Positions 1 through 6,375 of a stretch of 7,695 bases of DNA are shown piece after piece. Each line of letters starts with the position of its first letter. The first letter of the stretch is position 1. The DNA is from Bacteroides sp. CAG:144 (lineage in GTDB: Bacteria > Bacteroidota > Bacteroidia > Bacteroidales > UBA11471), in NCBI GenBank assembly GCA_000434215.1, contig HF999707.1, positions 1-7,695 of the forward strand, in the 5' to 3' direction. The position numbers and the translations under genes were made by a program. A model generated the notes under the pieces. That model searched no databases, was not told the DNA's origin, and saw only the letters and a list, made by a program, of their open reading frames with translations.

Positions 1-102
1 CCTCTTTCAAGTCGACATTTCAACTTTATCTAAAAATATCCATCGGAGAGATATTTCTTTCCAAATCAAACTTCTTTCCTATACTCATAACAAAAAAGAG
101 CC

Positions 103-126
103 GTTATAGCATTATTTTTTTATAAC
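103..126. repeat. Weak A/T-rich inverted repeat in the upstream leader region
   Basis: GTTATA (103-108) pairs with TATAAC (121-126) around a 12-nt loop that ends in a T run. It lies just upstream of the -33 element. It could be a weak terminator remnant of an upstream transcript or a chance feature of A/T-rich DNA. The remainder of 1-133 holds no convincing gene. Confidence 0.25.
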
Positions 127-133
127 CTTTTAT

Positions 134-165
134 TTTGCAAAAAAGAAGTAAATAAAATATATTTG
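134..165 (+). promoter_or_regulatory. Bacteroides-type promoter of the pectinesterase gene
   Basis: A TTTG at 134-137 (-33 element) is followed after exactly 20 bp by TATATTTG at 158-165, a perfect match to the Bacteroidota -7 consensus TAnnTTTG. Transcription would start near 170-175, giving a 5' leader of about 55-60 nt before the ATG at 230. The leader is A/T-rich and has no strong Shine-Dalgarno sequence, which is usual in this phylum. I see no operator or riboswitch fold in the leader. Confidence 0.75.
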
Positions 166-229
166 TAGGCGAAAGAATATACATGAAAGGAAACATCGTA
201 AAATCATGTTTCACTAAAATTTTTGTACC

Positions 230-3200
230 ATGAAAAACAAATTCGTATTGCGAACATTGCTTATGGCAATGGTTCTGTTTGCGCCATTTCATGTAAACGG
301 GCAGAAGAGTTGGCATGACTTTGAAATTGACCTGAATACATGCGGCCTTATCACAGCCGAAGAGATGCCGAGTGAAAACCAGCCCTCGTTGTCATTCGGC
401 ATTGCTGTCGGAGAAGACGGTACTCTCACAAGAGTCGCAGCCGACGATCCTACGGCTACTGTGGTATTCAATAACTTCAAATACCATAGCGATCACGGGT
501 TCAATCCCGGGACGGTTACCCTTTCTGTTCCCGGAAATACGAGAATCACATACGGTTGCTGCACATACGGCAGCGATGTAACCGTAACCGACGCCACCGG
601 CAATGCTACCGTTATCCCCCAAATAGCCGCTTGCTATAAAAACGGCGCCGAAAACGTGGCTTCGGGCTTATATGTAGGAGAAGCTACTACGCTGACCATT
701 ACCGGCGGAAGTTATACTCGTTACTATAAATTCGAGAAAGTAGACGAAGTTATCCAAGAATTTACCTATACATACGATATTTCGGCAAGTCAGGCAACCG
801 GTGTTGCTCCCGCCAACGGAAAAGTTACGGAAGGGAACTCATTTACAATTCCCCAAAACCGTACCCTCTATCTCGAAGGCAGTACACTTACCGGCTGGAG
901 CGATGGAGAAACAACCTATACTATCGGCCAGGAAATAACGCCGACAAAGAATTTGACACTCACACCGGTATTCACAACCAACGCCGTAACTCTGGCAGAC
1001 CGGACTGAAACAGTTACTCTCAATTTCGACTTCCAACGCAAAAACGGAGCTCCTACCGTAGGCTGGCAAGGTGGGACAACGACTTATCCTTGGGTAACAC
1101 AAGCTACCATCGGCGAAAGCGTCATCGATGTAAAAATGGATTGCGACGTATCCAACGGGAAGATAGCCAATGCCGGTTGGGAAGACTGGGCTCAAATAAA
1201 CAGCGGTACCAAACTGATTATTCCGGCTTGCATCGATGCCGTAATTTCACTGGAATCGTATAGCCCCACTACAACGACTACCATAGACGGACAAGTCATC
1301 AACCAAGGGGTCAACACTCCATCGTTTACTTGCAGCAGCAAGGTCGACAGTATCGACATAGTAATTGGAGACGGTTCATACTGGCGATATGTCAAAATAG
1401 AATTGCCGGTAATCGAACAATCCTCTGAAGGAAAAGATTATACAGACGAAACTGCTTCTATCGTCTGGGATTTCAATACATCCATCGACTACGACAAGGT
1501 AAGTACGGTAACTCCGAGCGACGGATTCAACACGACAGCAATCAACTTCGGAGACTTAACCGTTACTGGAACGGGAACGGGACAAGCAACCGATGCCGAA
1601 GGCCAAACCGTTACATTCGTGAAACTGAAACCGGGTGGTAATACAAAAGCCATTGCGTGGAATGTGAAACCCGTAAAAGGATTGACTTTCACTCCGACTA
1701 AAGTAAGCGCTTATATCCAACGTTTCGGTACCGATGCCGAAAATGGTGTCGTAGTAACGGCCCTGCTCGAAGACGGAACATCGGAAGTCTTAGGTACTTA
1801 TACAGCTCCGCGGAACAACAAATCTCAATCCGAAGACAAATTCGGGAAAAATGCCAATTATACCAATCAATTCGTTATTGAACTGACTGCCGACCAGCAA
1901 ACCAAGCTAACCACGGCCGGAATCTTCACATTGCAAGCCACTATAGGTGTAGGTAATACCAAAGAAGGTGGTTTCAGCGATGTACGTATTGAAGGAAAAC
2001 TCAACGGAACGATCGAAGACGTTGCCAAATACTCCTTAAAAGCCCAAGCCTCTCCCACAGAAGCAGCCGAAATCACTATTTATCCGGAAGCCGAAGTGTA
2101 CGATGAAGGTACAAAGGTAACAATAACCGCCACCAAAAATTTCGGGTACAAATTTGTTAATTGGACCGATGCCGACGGCAATGTAATTTCGGAAGACGCC
2201 AAATTCACTCATACGATAGACTCCGATATCGAACTGACCGCCAATTACAAAACTGTAAACACTTACTCTTTGAATTATACTATCGATGGCGGAGCCAATG
2301 ACTATATGGTACAACCTACTCCCGCCCCCACTGTCATAGACGGGAAAAACATGTATGAAGAAGGAACTCTGGTGGTATTGACCGCCTCGTCCAATCCTAT
2401 CCTCACATTCACCAGCTGGAGCAACGGAGAAACGGCCTCTGAACTTTCATTCAAAATGTCCGAAAACATCGATTTAGTGGCAAACTATTCTGCCGTAGAC
2501 TTCATTGCGGGTTGGGACTTCTACTTACCGGGCAACAACGGCCGGCCGGCCGATTTTGCCTCTGCCGACAATGATGCCGCAGCTCTCGTTCTACGCGATG
2601 CCGATGGTAACACATTCGGTTGGCTGGACAAGAGCCAAGCCGGCGCAGGCGGTTATGAAGGCCGTCCTGGCGGTGTAAACTGGAAAAACGACGTAGCCAT
2701 AGGTACGACATACTGGCAGACAATGGTAAACGCCAGCGCATTTACCGACATCAAAGTGCAGACCTCTATGGTGTACAACTACAATGCTTACCAAACCTAC
2801 AACGTTGAATACTCGCTCGACGGTACGACATGGGAAGCCATAGGACAAATCAAAATGACGGGTTCCAAAAACTGGACAGATGGTAATTTCGATTTGCCGA
2901 AAGAGGCCGATAACCAAGCAACCGTTTATCTCCGTTGGATTGCCGACAAGTCTTCAAAAATAGACGGAACTTCTTCCAATAACGACGGTGCCTGCATTGG
3001 AGCAACTTATATCACGGGAACTGCAAAACTGATTAACGATGGTACTGCGCCCAAACTGGTCGGTACAGTTCCCACCGAAGGATTCGAGGGAGCTTCGGCC
3101 AACGGAAAGATCGTTTTGACATTTGACGAGAAAGTGAAAATGGCCGAAAATGCCAAAGGCACTATCGGAACAACAGAACTTATTCCAACGGTATCGGGAA

Positions 3201-4714
3201 AAACCGTAATATTCGAATATAAAGGGCTCTCCTACTCTACGGCTTATACCTTTACACTGCCTGCAAACAGTGTACAAGATCTCACCGACAATACGTTGGC
3301 AGAGGCCATCATCATCCACTTTACCACAAAAAACAAACCGGTAATAGAGAAAGCTCTGTATGACTTTGTCGTACCCCGGGACGGAACATTCAAGGAGGCT
3401 ATCGATGCTGCTAACAGCCGTGAAGACAAGAGCAAACGCTATCGCATTTTCGTAATGAAAGGCAATTACGTCATTCCGGCCAGCGAAACTTCCACCATCG
3501 AAGGTTCGGACGGCAAACCTTATCCCGACCCTCGTACCGACTTGACGGCAAGCAACACCTCGATCATCGGTGAAGACATGGAAACGACAACTGTAAAAAA
3601 TACCTGTCCTGACGTTCCCGAAGGAACAGCCAATCCTATTGAAGGTTTGCGTAAAGCCTATACCCTGCATAATACCGGTAGCGGTACCTACATTCAAGAC
3701 CTGAAACTTATCAACGGCCTGAACGATGCTTGCGGTCGTGGCGAGGCTTATGAAGAGAGCGGAGACAAAACGATCTTGAAAAATGTCGGTTTATGGGGTT
3801 ATCAAGATACCTACTGCTCCAACAATGGCCGAGGACGTTATTATATCGAGGGCGGCGTGATTCGCGGACGTACCGATTACATCTGCGGTAAGGACGATAT
3901 TTTCTTCAATGGAGTAGAATTCCGTAACTGCGGTGCTGGTTACATCGCCGTTCCCTCCGTTCCCAAAAAATACGGTTATATCATGCGCGACTGTAAGATT
4001 ACGGCCGAAAAAGGAAAAGAGAGCGAAGTAAACGGCAAATATACTTTGGGCCGTCCATGGGGCAGCGGGACTCCTATTGCTTTGTGGATCAACACCATTT
4101 GCGAAGTATTGCCTTCTGCCGTCGGGTGGAATGAAATGTCGGGCGGCTGGCCTGCCCGTTTCGCCGAATACAATTCCATGACTTCAAGCGGTACAACCAT
4201 CGATTTGAGTTCGCGTAAGACGATTTTCGGCGACGGCCATGAAAACAATCCGCGCCTGACTACCGACGAAGCCGCTTTCTATACCGTAACCAATGTACTC
4301 GGAGGTGATGACGACTGGGATCCGACAGAATATACCGAACAGGCATCCGCTCCTACCAATGTGAAAATCACCGATAATGTCATCACTTGGGACAACAGCA
4401 ACTATGTACTCTGCTGGGCAGTCTGCAAAGATGGTAAAGTCATTGCTTTCACCACCGAGCCGACCTACACCATAGAAGATACCAATGCCACTTATTCCAT
4501 TCGTTCCGCCAATGAAATGGGCGGACTCGGCGAAGCGGCCATAGTAACAGACCCCTCCGCCATCGATGAGGTTACTACCGGCCTGCAAGTGATAAGTACC
4601 GACTATTACAATATGCAAGGCATAAAAGTATCGGCTTCTTATCAAGGTGTCATCATCAAGATCGAGAAACTGGAAAACGGCGAACAAGTAGTTACCAAAG
4701 TAATCAACAAATAA
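230..4714 (+). CDS. Secreted multidomain pectinesterase (carbohydrate esterase family 8)
   Basis: Predicted pectin methylesterase, hydrolysing methyl esters of homogalacturonan outside the cell or at its surface. The start at 230 gives a signal peptide (basic MKNK, hydrophobic core 9-20, likely cleavage G24/Q25). Domains by eye: beta-sandwich 25-172; InlB-like segment about 175-250; a second, related sandwich 258-396; a third sandwich 408-596 beginning IVWDF; two divergent InlB/Listeria-Bacteroides repeats 601-678 and 679-756; a WDF-type sandwich 758-935; SbsA-like Ig domain 937-1036; CE8 beta-helix from about 1038 to 1350; Fn3-like domain 1372-1438; C-terminal tail from 1442. CE8 motifs: GYQDTY with D1193 (acid), GRTDYICG with D1216 (nucleophile), LGRPW with R1275 and W1277. 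The segment at 1170-1179 that should carry the QAVAL glutamine reads RGEAYEESGD. It is far longer than single-domain CE8 enzymes (about 300-350 residues) and is monocistronic, between its own promoter and terminator. The CE8 call is firm; the accessory modules are assigned by appearance only. Confidence 0.9.
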   Translation: MKNKFVLRTLLMAMVLFAPFHVNGQKSWHDFEIDLNTCGLITAEEMPSENQPSLSFGIAVGEDGTLTRVAADDPTATVVFNNFKYHSDHGFNPGTVTLSVPGNTRITYGCCTYGSDVTVTDATGNATVIPQIAACYKNGAENVASGLYVGEATTLTITGGSYTRYYKFEKVDEVIQEFTYTYDISASQATGVAPANGKVTEGNSFTIPQNRTLYLEGSTLTGWSDGETTYTIGQEITPTKNLTLTPVFTTNAVTLADRTETVTLNFDFQRKNGAPTVGWQGGTTTYPWVTQATIGESVIDVKMDCDVSNGKIANAGWEDWAQINSGTKLIIPACIDAVISLESYSPTTTTTIDGQVINQGVNTPSFTCSSKVDSIDIVIGDGSYWRYVKIELPVIEQSSEGKDYTDETASIVWDFNTSIDYDKVSTVTPSDGFNTTAINFGDLTVTGTGTGQATDAEGQTVTFVKLKPGGNTKAIAWNVKPVKGLTFTPTKVSAYIQRFGTDAENGVVVTALLEDGTSEVLGTYTAPRNNKSQSEDKFGKNANYTNQFVIELTADQQTKLTTAGIFTLQATIGVGNTKEGGFSDVRIEGKLNGTIEDVAKYSLKAQASPTEAAEITIYPEAEVYDEGTKVTITATKNFGYKFVNWTDADGNVISEDAKFTHTIDSDIELTANYKTVNTYSLNYTIDGGANDYMVQPTPAPTVIDGKNMYEEGTLVVLTASSNPILTFTSWSNGETASELSFKMSENIDLVANYSAVDFIAGWDFYLPGNNGRPADFASADNDAAALVLRDADGNTFGWLDKSQAGAGGYEGRPGGVNWKNDVAIGTTYWQTMVNASAFTDIKVQTSMVYNYNAYQTYNVEYSLDGTTWEAIGQIKMTGSKNWTDGNFDLPKEADNQATVYLRWIADKSSKIDGTSSNNDGACIGATYITGTAKLINDGTAPKLVGTVPTEGFEGASANGKIVLTFDEKVKMAENAKGTIGTTELIPTVSGKTVIFEYKGLSYSTAYTFTLPANSVQDLTDNTLAEAIIIHFTTKNKPVIEKALYDFVVPRDGTFKEAIDAANSREDKSKRYRIFVMKGNYVIPASETSTIEGSDGKPYPDPRTDLTASNTSIIGEDMETTTVKNTCPDVPEGTANPIEGLRKAYTLHNTGSGTYIQDLKLINGLNDACGRGEAYEESGDKTILKNVGLWGYQDTYCSNNGRGRYYIEGGVIRGRTDYICGKDDIFFNGVEFRNCGAGYIAVPSVPKKYGYIMRDCKITAEKGKESEVNGKYTLGRPWGSGTPIALWINTICEVLPSAVGWNEMSGGWPARFAEYNSMTSSGTTIDLSSRKTIFGDGHENNPRLTTDEAAFYTVTNVLGGDDDWDPTEYTEQASAPTNVKITDNVITWDNSNYVLCWAVCKDGKVIAFTTEPTYTIEDTNATYSIRSANEMGGLGEAAIVTDPSAIDEVTTGLQVISTDYYNMQGIKVSASYQGVIIKIEKLENGEQVVTKVINK

Positions 4715-4738
4715 TTCCACCCACACTCTTTTAATGAC

Positions 4739-4775
4739 GAATCCCCTGCCTATTTCTTAGGCAGGGGATTCTTTT
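4739..4775 (+). terminator. Intrinsic terminator of the pectinesterase gene
   Basis: A perfect 14-bp stem (4739-4752 with 4758-4771) with a 5-nt loop and a CCCCTGCC core is followed by TTTT (4772-4775). It begins 24 nt after the stop codon. This closes the pectinesterase transcript and supports a single-gene unit. Confidence 0.92.
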
Positions 4776-5002
4776 ATGTATCATACCGGAATTTCAAAAG
4801 ATAGTTTACAAGGAGATAATAGGAGATATTTCCACATAAGATTTTCCAACTTTCAACCGTGTAAACAAATTTCTTACCGACCTATCATATCAAGCAATAG
4901 CAAAGTAGCATCACTACATAACCGAAAGGGATTCCTTGCATACGCTCGGAATGACAGACGATGAAGTGCTTCGGAATGACAAAATATCTTTTTGAAGGAA
5001 AT
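4776..5002. other. Non-coding intergenic stretch between convergent genes
   Basis: Between the two terminators I find no convincing gene. A 62-codon open frame starts at 4776 immediately after the terminator, but it has no ribosome binding site, no recognisable domain, and a C-terminal end encoded by the short repeats at 4946-4981. Together with those repeats and the ATTCC/GGAAT inverted pair (4931-4935 with 4948-4952), the stretch looks like ordinary intergenic DNA with a possible dispersed repeat. Confidence 0.5.
4946..4981. repeat. Short direct repeat TCGGAATGACA, two copies
   Basis: The 11-mer TCGGAATGACA occurs at 4946-4956 and 4971-4981, a 25-bp spacing. The first copy partly overlaps a small inverted repeat (ATTCC 4931-4935 with GGAAT 4948-4952). 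The form suggests a REP-like intergenic element, but only two copies are visible in this window and its dispersal elsewhere is inferred, not seen. Confidence 0.4.
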
Positions 5003-5051
5003 AAAAACTGTCCACCAAAATTAAATATGATTATTTCAGTAGACAGTTTTT
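5003..5051 (-). terminator. Long hairpin, probable terminator of msrAB (possibly bidirectional)
   Basis: AAAAACTGTC (5003-5012) pairs perfectly with GACAGTTTTT (5042-5051). After one mismatch the pairing continues for two bases (AC/GT), around an A/T-rich loop of 23 nt. On the minus strand the hairpin starts 26 nt past the msrB-frame stop and its descending arm ends in a T run, as expected of a rho-independent terminator; the arms give a T run in the other direction too. A second small inverted repeat (TTTACA 5049-5054 with TGTAAA 5061-5066) abuts it. The long loop makes it weaker than the 4739 terminator. Ends of a degenerate mobile element are an alternative. Confidence 0.55.
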
Positions 5052-5076
5052 ACAAAATATTGTAAAGCAGAACAAG

Positions 5077-5691
5077 CTACCTACTCACCGACTTATCGAA
5101 CAACGGTAAATAATCGCCATAGCCGGCTGCCATCATCTCTTCCCGAGGGATAAAGCGCAACGAAGCGCTATTGATGCAGTAGCGCAACCCGCCTGATTCC
5201 CGAGGGCCATCGGTAAATACATGTCCCAAATGGGCATCCCCCGTAACACTGCGTACCTCTACCCGACTCATTCCATGAGACAAATCGGTGCGACGGCAGA
5301 CAAGTGAATCGGCAATAGGTCGGGAAAAACTTGGCCATCCGCAAGACGAATCGAATTTATCGGTCGAAAGAAACAACGGCTCTCCCGTTGTAATATCGAC
5401 ATAAATACCGTCCCGCTTCTCATTCCAATATTCGTTATCGAAAGGAGGTTCTGTCGCATTCTGCCGGGTTACGGCATATTGCCGGGGTGTAAGCGTGGTA
5501 CGCAAAACAGCCTCGTCGGGTTTGATGTATCGAGGCTCGGGCTTCCCGGCATTCTCCGAATTCGCCCGACGCGCCACATCGAAAAGCCCGACGCGCCACA
5601 TCGAAAAGTCGGGAATCGATGTGGCAATACCCACCAGGATTTTTATCGAGATAATCCTGATGGTATTTTTCTGCCGGATAAAAATTTTCAA
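5077..5691 (-). CDS. msrB: Peptide-methionine (R)-S-oxide reductase MsrB domain (C-terminal, out-of-frame part of the split fusion)
   Basis: The frame is open from an ATG at 5691, but only the part from about 5586 onward is real MsrB sequence. The first 35 codons are the MsrA region read in the wrong frame and resemble no protein. From residue 63 ([20 protein letters not shown]) to 183 the MsrB domain is complete: CGWPSF with C117 (resolving type), [16 protein letters not shown] and [11 protein letters not shown] with catalytic C172. The zinc-binding CxxC pairs of many MsrB proteins are absent; the expected place reads [11 protein letters not shown], so this is the zinc-free form. No ribosome binding site is evident before 5691 or before the alternative ATG in the first repeat copy, and there is no signal peptide in this frame. 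Independent translation is therefore doubtful. It is best read as the detached half of the fusion. Confidence 0.6.
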   Translation of the reverse strand: MKIFIRQKNTIRIISIKILVGIATSIPDFSMWRVGLFDVARRANSENAGKPEPRYIKPDEAVLRTTLTPRQYAVTRQNATEPPFDNEYWNEKRDGIYVDITTGEPLFLSTDKFDSSCGWPSFSRPIADSLVCRRTDLSHGMSRVEVRSVTGDAHLGHVFTDGPRESGGLRYCINSASLRFIPREEMMAAGYGDYLPLFDKSVSR

Positions 5692-6184
5692 GAGGTCCTA
5701 TCTCCACCACCAAAGGCTCATCGTAAGAGCGCTCGGTGCGACTCAATGCCTCCCTTATAAAAGGGAGATCGGCCGTATCGGTATAATATATACCCGTGCG
5801 ATATTGCGTACCTATATCCCCTCCCTGACGATTGAGCGACGTAGGGTCGATCGTTAAGAAATAGAGATTCAGCAAAAGGGGCAATCCCACCACAGCAGGG
5901 TCATAAACCACCTCTACCGTCTCGGCCGCTCCGGTCGCTCCGGAACAAACTTGTTCGTAAGAGGGATCGGAGAGCGCACTGTTGGCATATCCGACACGAG
6001 TCTTTTCAACCCCTCTGACCTGTTTCATAAAATGCTCGGTTCCCCAAAAACAACCGCCCGCCAAATAAATTACCGATCGCTTTTCCATACCATATCCTTT
6101 CTTTTTTTGAGACACATTCCACCCTTCCTGCGCATGCGTACATGCTCCGCACAACAACATCATGACAAACAGAAGATGTTTCAT
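5435..6184 (-). CDS. msrA: Peptide-methionine (S)-S-oxide reductase MsrA (N-terminal part of the split fusion)
   Basis: This 249-codon frame contains a complete MsrA domain that reduces methionine-S-sulfoxide in proteins. The N-terminus is a signal peptide (MKHLL, hydrophobic to C12, likely cleavage A18/Q19), so it acts in the periplasm or cell envelope; LCGAC at 11-15 is a poor lipobox because residue -3 would be Cys. GGCFWG at 43-48 holds the catalytic C45; [13 protein letters not shown] (122-134), EKYHQDYL (172-179) and NPGGYCHI (182-189, with C187 as a likely resolving cysteine) are standard MsrA signatures. From residue 200 onward the frame is wrong: the last 50 residues are encoded by the MsrB region read in another frame and stop at 5435. 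The MsrA core ends before the lesion, so an active, tail-extended enzyme is plausible. The start ATG is preceded by an A-rich stretch but no clear Shine-Dalgarno sequence. Confidence 0.85.
   Translation of the reverse strand: MKHLLFVMMLLCGACTHAQEGWNVSQKKKGYGMEKRSVIYLAGGCFWGTEHFMKQVRGVEKTRVGYANSALSDPSYEQVCSGATGAAETVEVVYDPAVVGLPLLLNLYFLTIDPTSLNRQGGDIGTQYRTGIYYTDTADLPFIREALSRTERSYDEPLVVEIGPLENFYPAEKYHQDYLDKNPGGYCHIDSRLFDVARRAFRCGASGEFGECREARASIHQTRRGCFAYHAYTPAICRNPAECDRTSFR
5564..5608. repeat. Perfect 22-bp tandem duplication inside msrAB
   Basis: Two adjacent identical 22-bp units (5565-5586 and 5587-5608); the match extends one base to the left (5564 and 5586). On the minus strand each unit can be read as LFDVARR. 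The first copy is read in the MsrA frame (residues 193-199) and the second in the MsrB frame, so the same peptide appears at the shared junction of both frames. The duplication adds 22 nt and shifts the frame by +1. Two perfect copies side by side are expected to be prone to slippage back to one. Confidence 0.95.
5587..5624. repeat. Overlapping inverted repeats at the msrAB duplication
   Basis: Two hairpin-forming pairs overlap here. CCCGAC (5587-5592) pairs with GTCGGG (5608-5613) around 15 nt; CCACATCGA (5596-5604) pairs with TCGATGTGG (5616-5624) around 11 nt. They are mutually exclusive. The outer end of the CCCGAC arm is exactly the boundary between the two duplicated units. Such structures can stall replication and promote strand slippage, a likely origin of the duplication. 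Confidence 0.7.
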
Positions 6185-6231
6185 ACTTACGTTTTTATAG
6201 CCAACAAAGAAACTCCTTTTTTTGTTTTGGT

Positions 6232-6261
6232 CAAAACGAATAAATTCTTTTATTTTTCAAA
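6232..6261 (-). promoter_or_regulatory. Candidate promoter of msrAB
   Basis: On the minus strand TTTG (6261-6258) is followed after 18 bp by TCGTTTTG (6239-6232), which matches TAnnTTTG at all fixed positions except the second. Spacing is a little shorter than the usual 19-21 bp. It would place the start of transcription near 6225, about 40 nt upstream of the ATG at 6184. The assignment is tentative. Confidence 0.4.
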
Positions 6262-6298
6262 CTTCACCCGAATAAACCTTTTATTTATACAAAAACAT

Positions 6299-6306
6299 TA
6301 TCTTTG
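6299..6306 (+). promoter_or_regulatory. Bacteroides-type -7 element of the GH2 gene
   Basis: TATCTTTG at 6299-6306 is a perfect TAnnTTTG match, 69 nt upstream of the ATG at 6376. No good TTTG lies at the expected -33 position; the nearest T-rich block is TTTT at 6279-6282. The gene is divergent from msrAB and its promoter region is separate from the msrAB one. Confidence 0.5.
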
Positions 6307-6375
6307 TTGATAAACACCTTTTACGTATTCCGCTCAAAAACTATCCGGGTTTTGTAACCTCATATCTTATATATC

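Larger units (their letters stand above)
5077..6184 (-). pseudogene. msrAB: msrAB: secreted MsrA-MsrB fusion, frameshifted by a 22-bp tandem duplication
   Basis: The interval 6184 down to 5077 is 1108 nt. Removing one copy of the 22-bp tandem repeat at 5565-5608 leaves 1086 nt, exactly 361 codons plus a stop. The restored protein has a signal peptide, an MsrA domain (about 35-190), a short linker (about 193-220) and an MsrB domain (about 221-345). Such fusions, related to the Msr part of Neisseria PilB, reduce both S- and R-diastereomers of methionine sulfoxide in exported proteins; PilB's thioredoxin-like domain is absent here. All active-site motifs remain: GGCFWG (C45), CGWPSF (C274 in restored numbering) and [11 protein letters not shown] (C329). 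The two cysteines are 55 residues apart, as I recall for the PilB MsrB pair Cys439/Cys494. The gene as read is broken between domains, so MsrA may survive while MsrB is probably lost. An assembly error is possible but a clean 22-bp duplication is a typical real mutation. Confidence 0.85.

Noticed and set aside
2534..2551. GGCCGGCCGGCC run in the pectinesterase gene
   Set aside because: It is in frame, encodes Gly-Arg-Pro-Ala within a continuous domain, and shows no sign of insertion or regulatory role.
2954..3697. 247-codon open frame on the minus strand inside the pectinesterase gene
   Set aside because: It is fully antisense to clear Ig-like and CE8 coding sequence, and its translation is low-complexity Phe/Cys/Gly-rich with no recognisable family, as expected of a shadow frame.
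4184..4726. 180-codon minus-strand open frame over the 3' end of the pectinesterase gene
   Set aside because: It is antisense to the conserved C-terminal region and has no recognisable domain; it would start from within the intergenic spacer with no promoter of its own.
4776..4964. 62-codon open frame just after the pectinesterase terminator
   Set aside because: It begins at the edge of the terminator with no promoter or ribosome binding site, shows no domain or signal, and its end is made of the short direct repeats; it is probably chance.
5003..5051. Terminal inverted repeats of a miniature mobile element
   Set aside because: The ends look IS-like (ACTGTC/GACAGT), but I see no target-site duplication and the position just past the msrAB stop with T runs fits a terminator better.
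5564..5608. CRISPR-like or integration-site reading of the 22-bp repeats
   Set aside because: The copies abut with no spacer, only two exist, and they encode the MsrA-MsrB linker; a tandem duplication explains them fully.
5495..5857. 120-codon plus-strand open frame over msrAB
   Set aside because: It is antisense to well-conserved MsrA/MsrB coding sequence and no family is recognisable.
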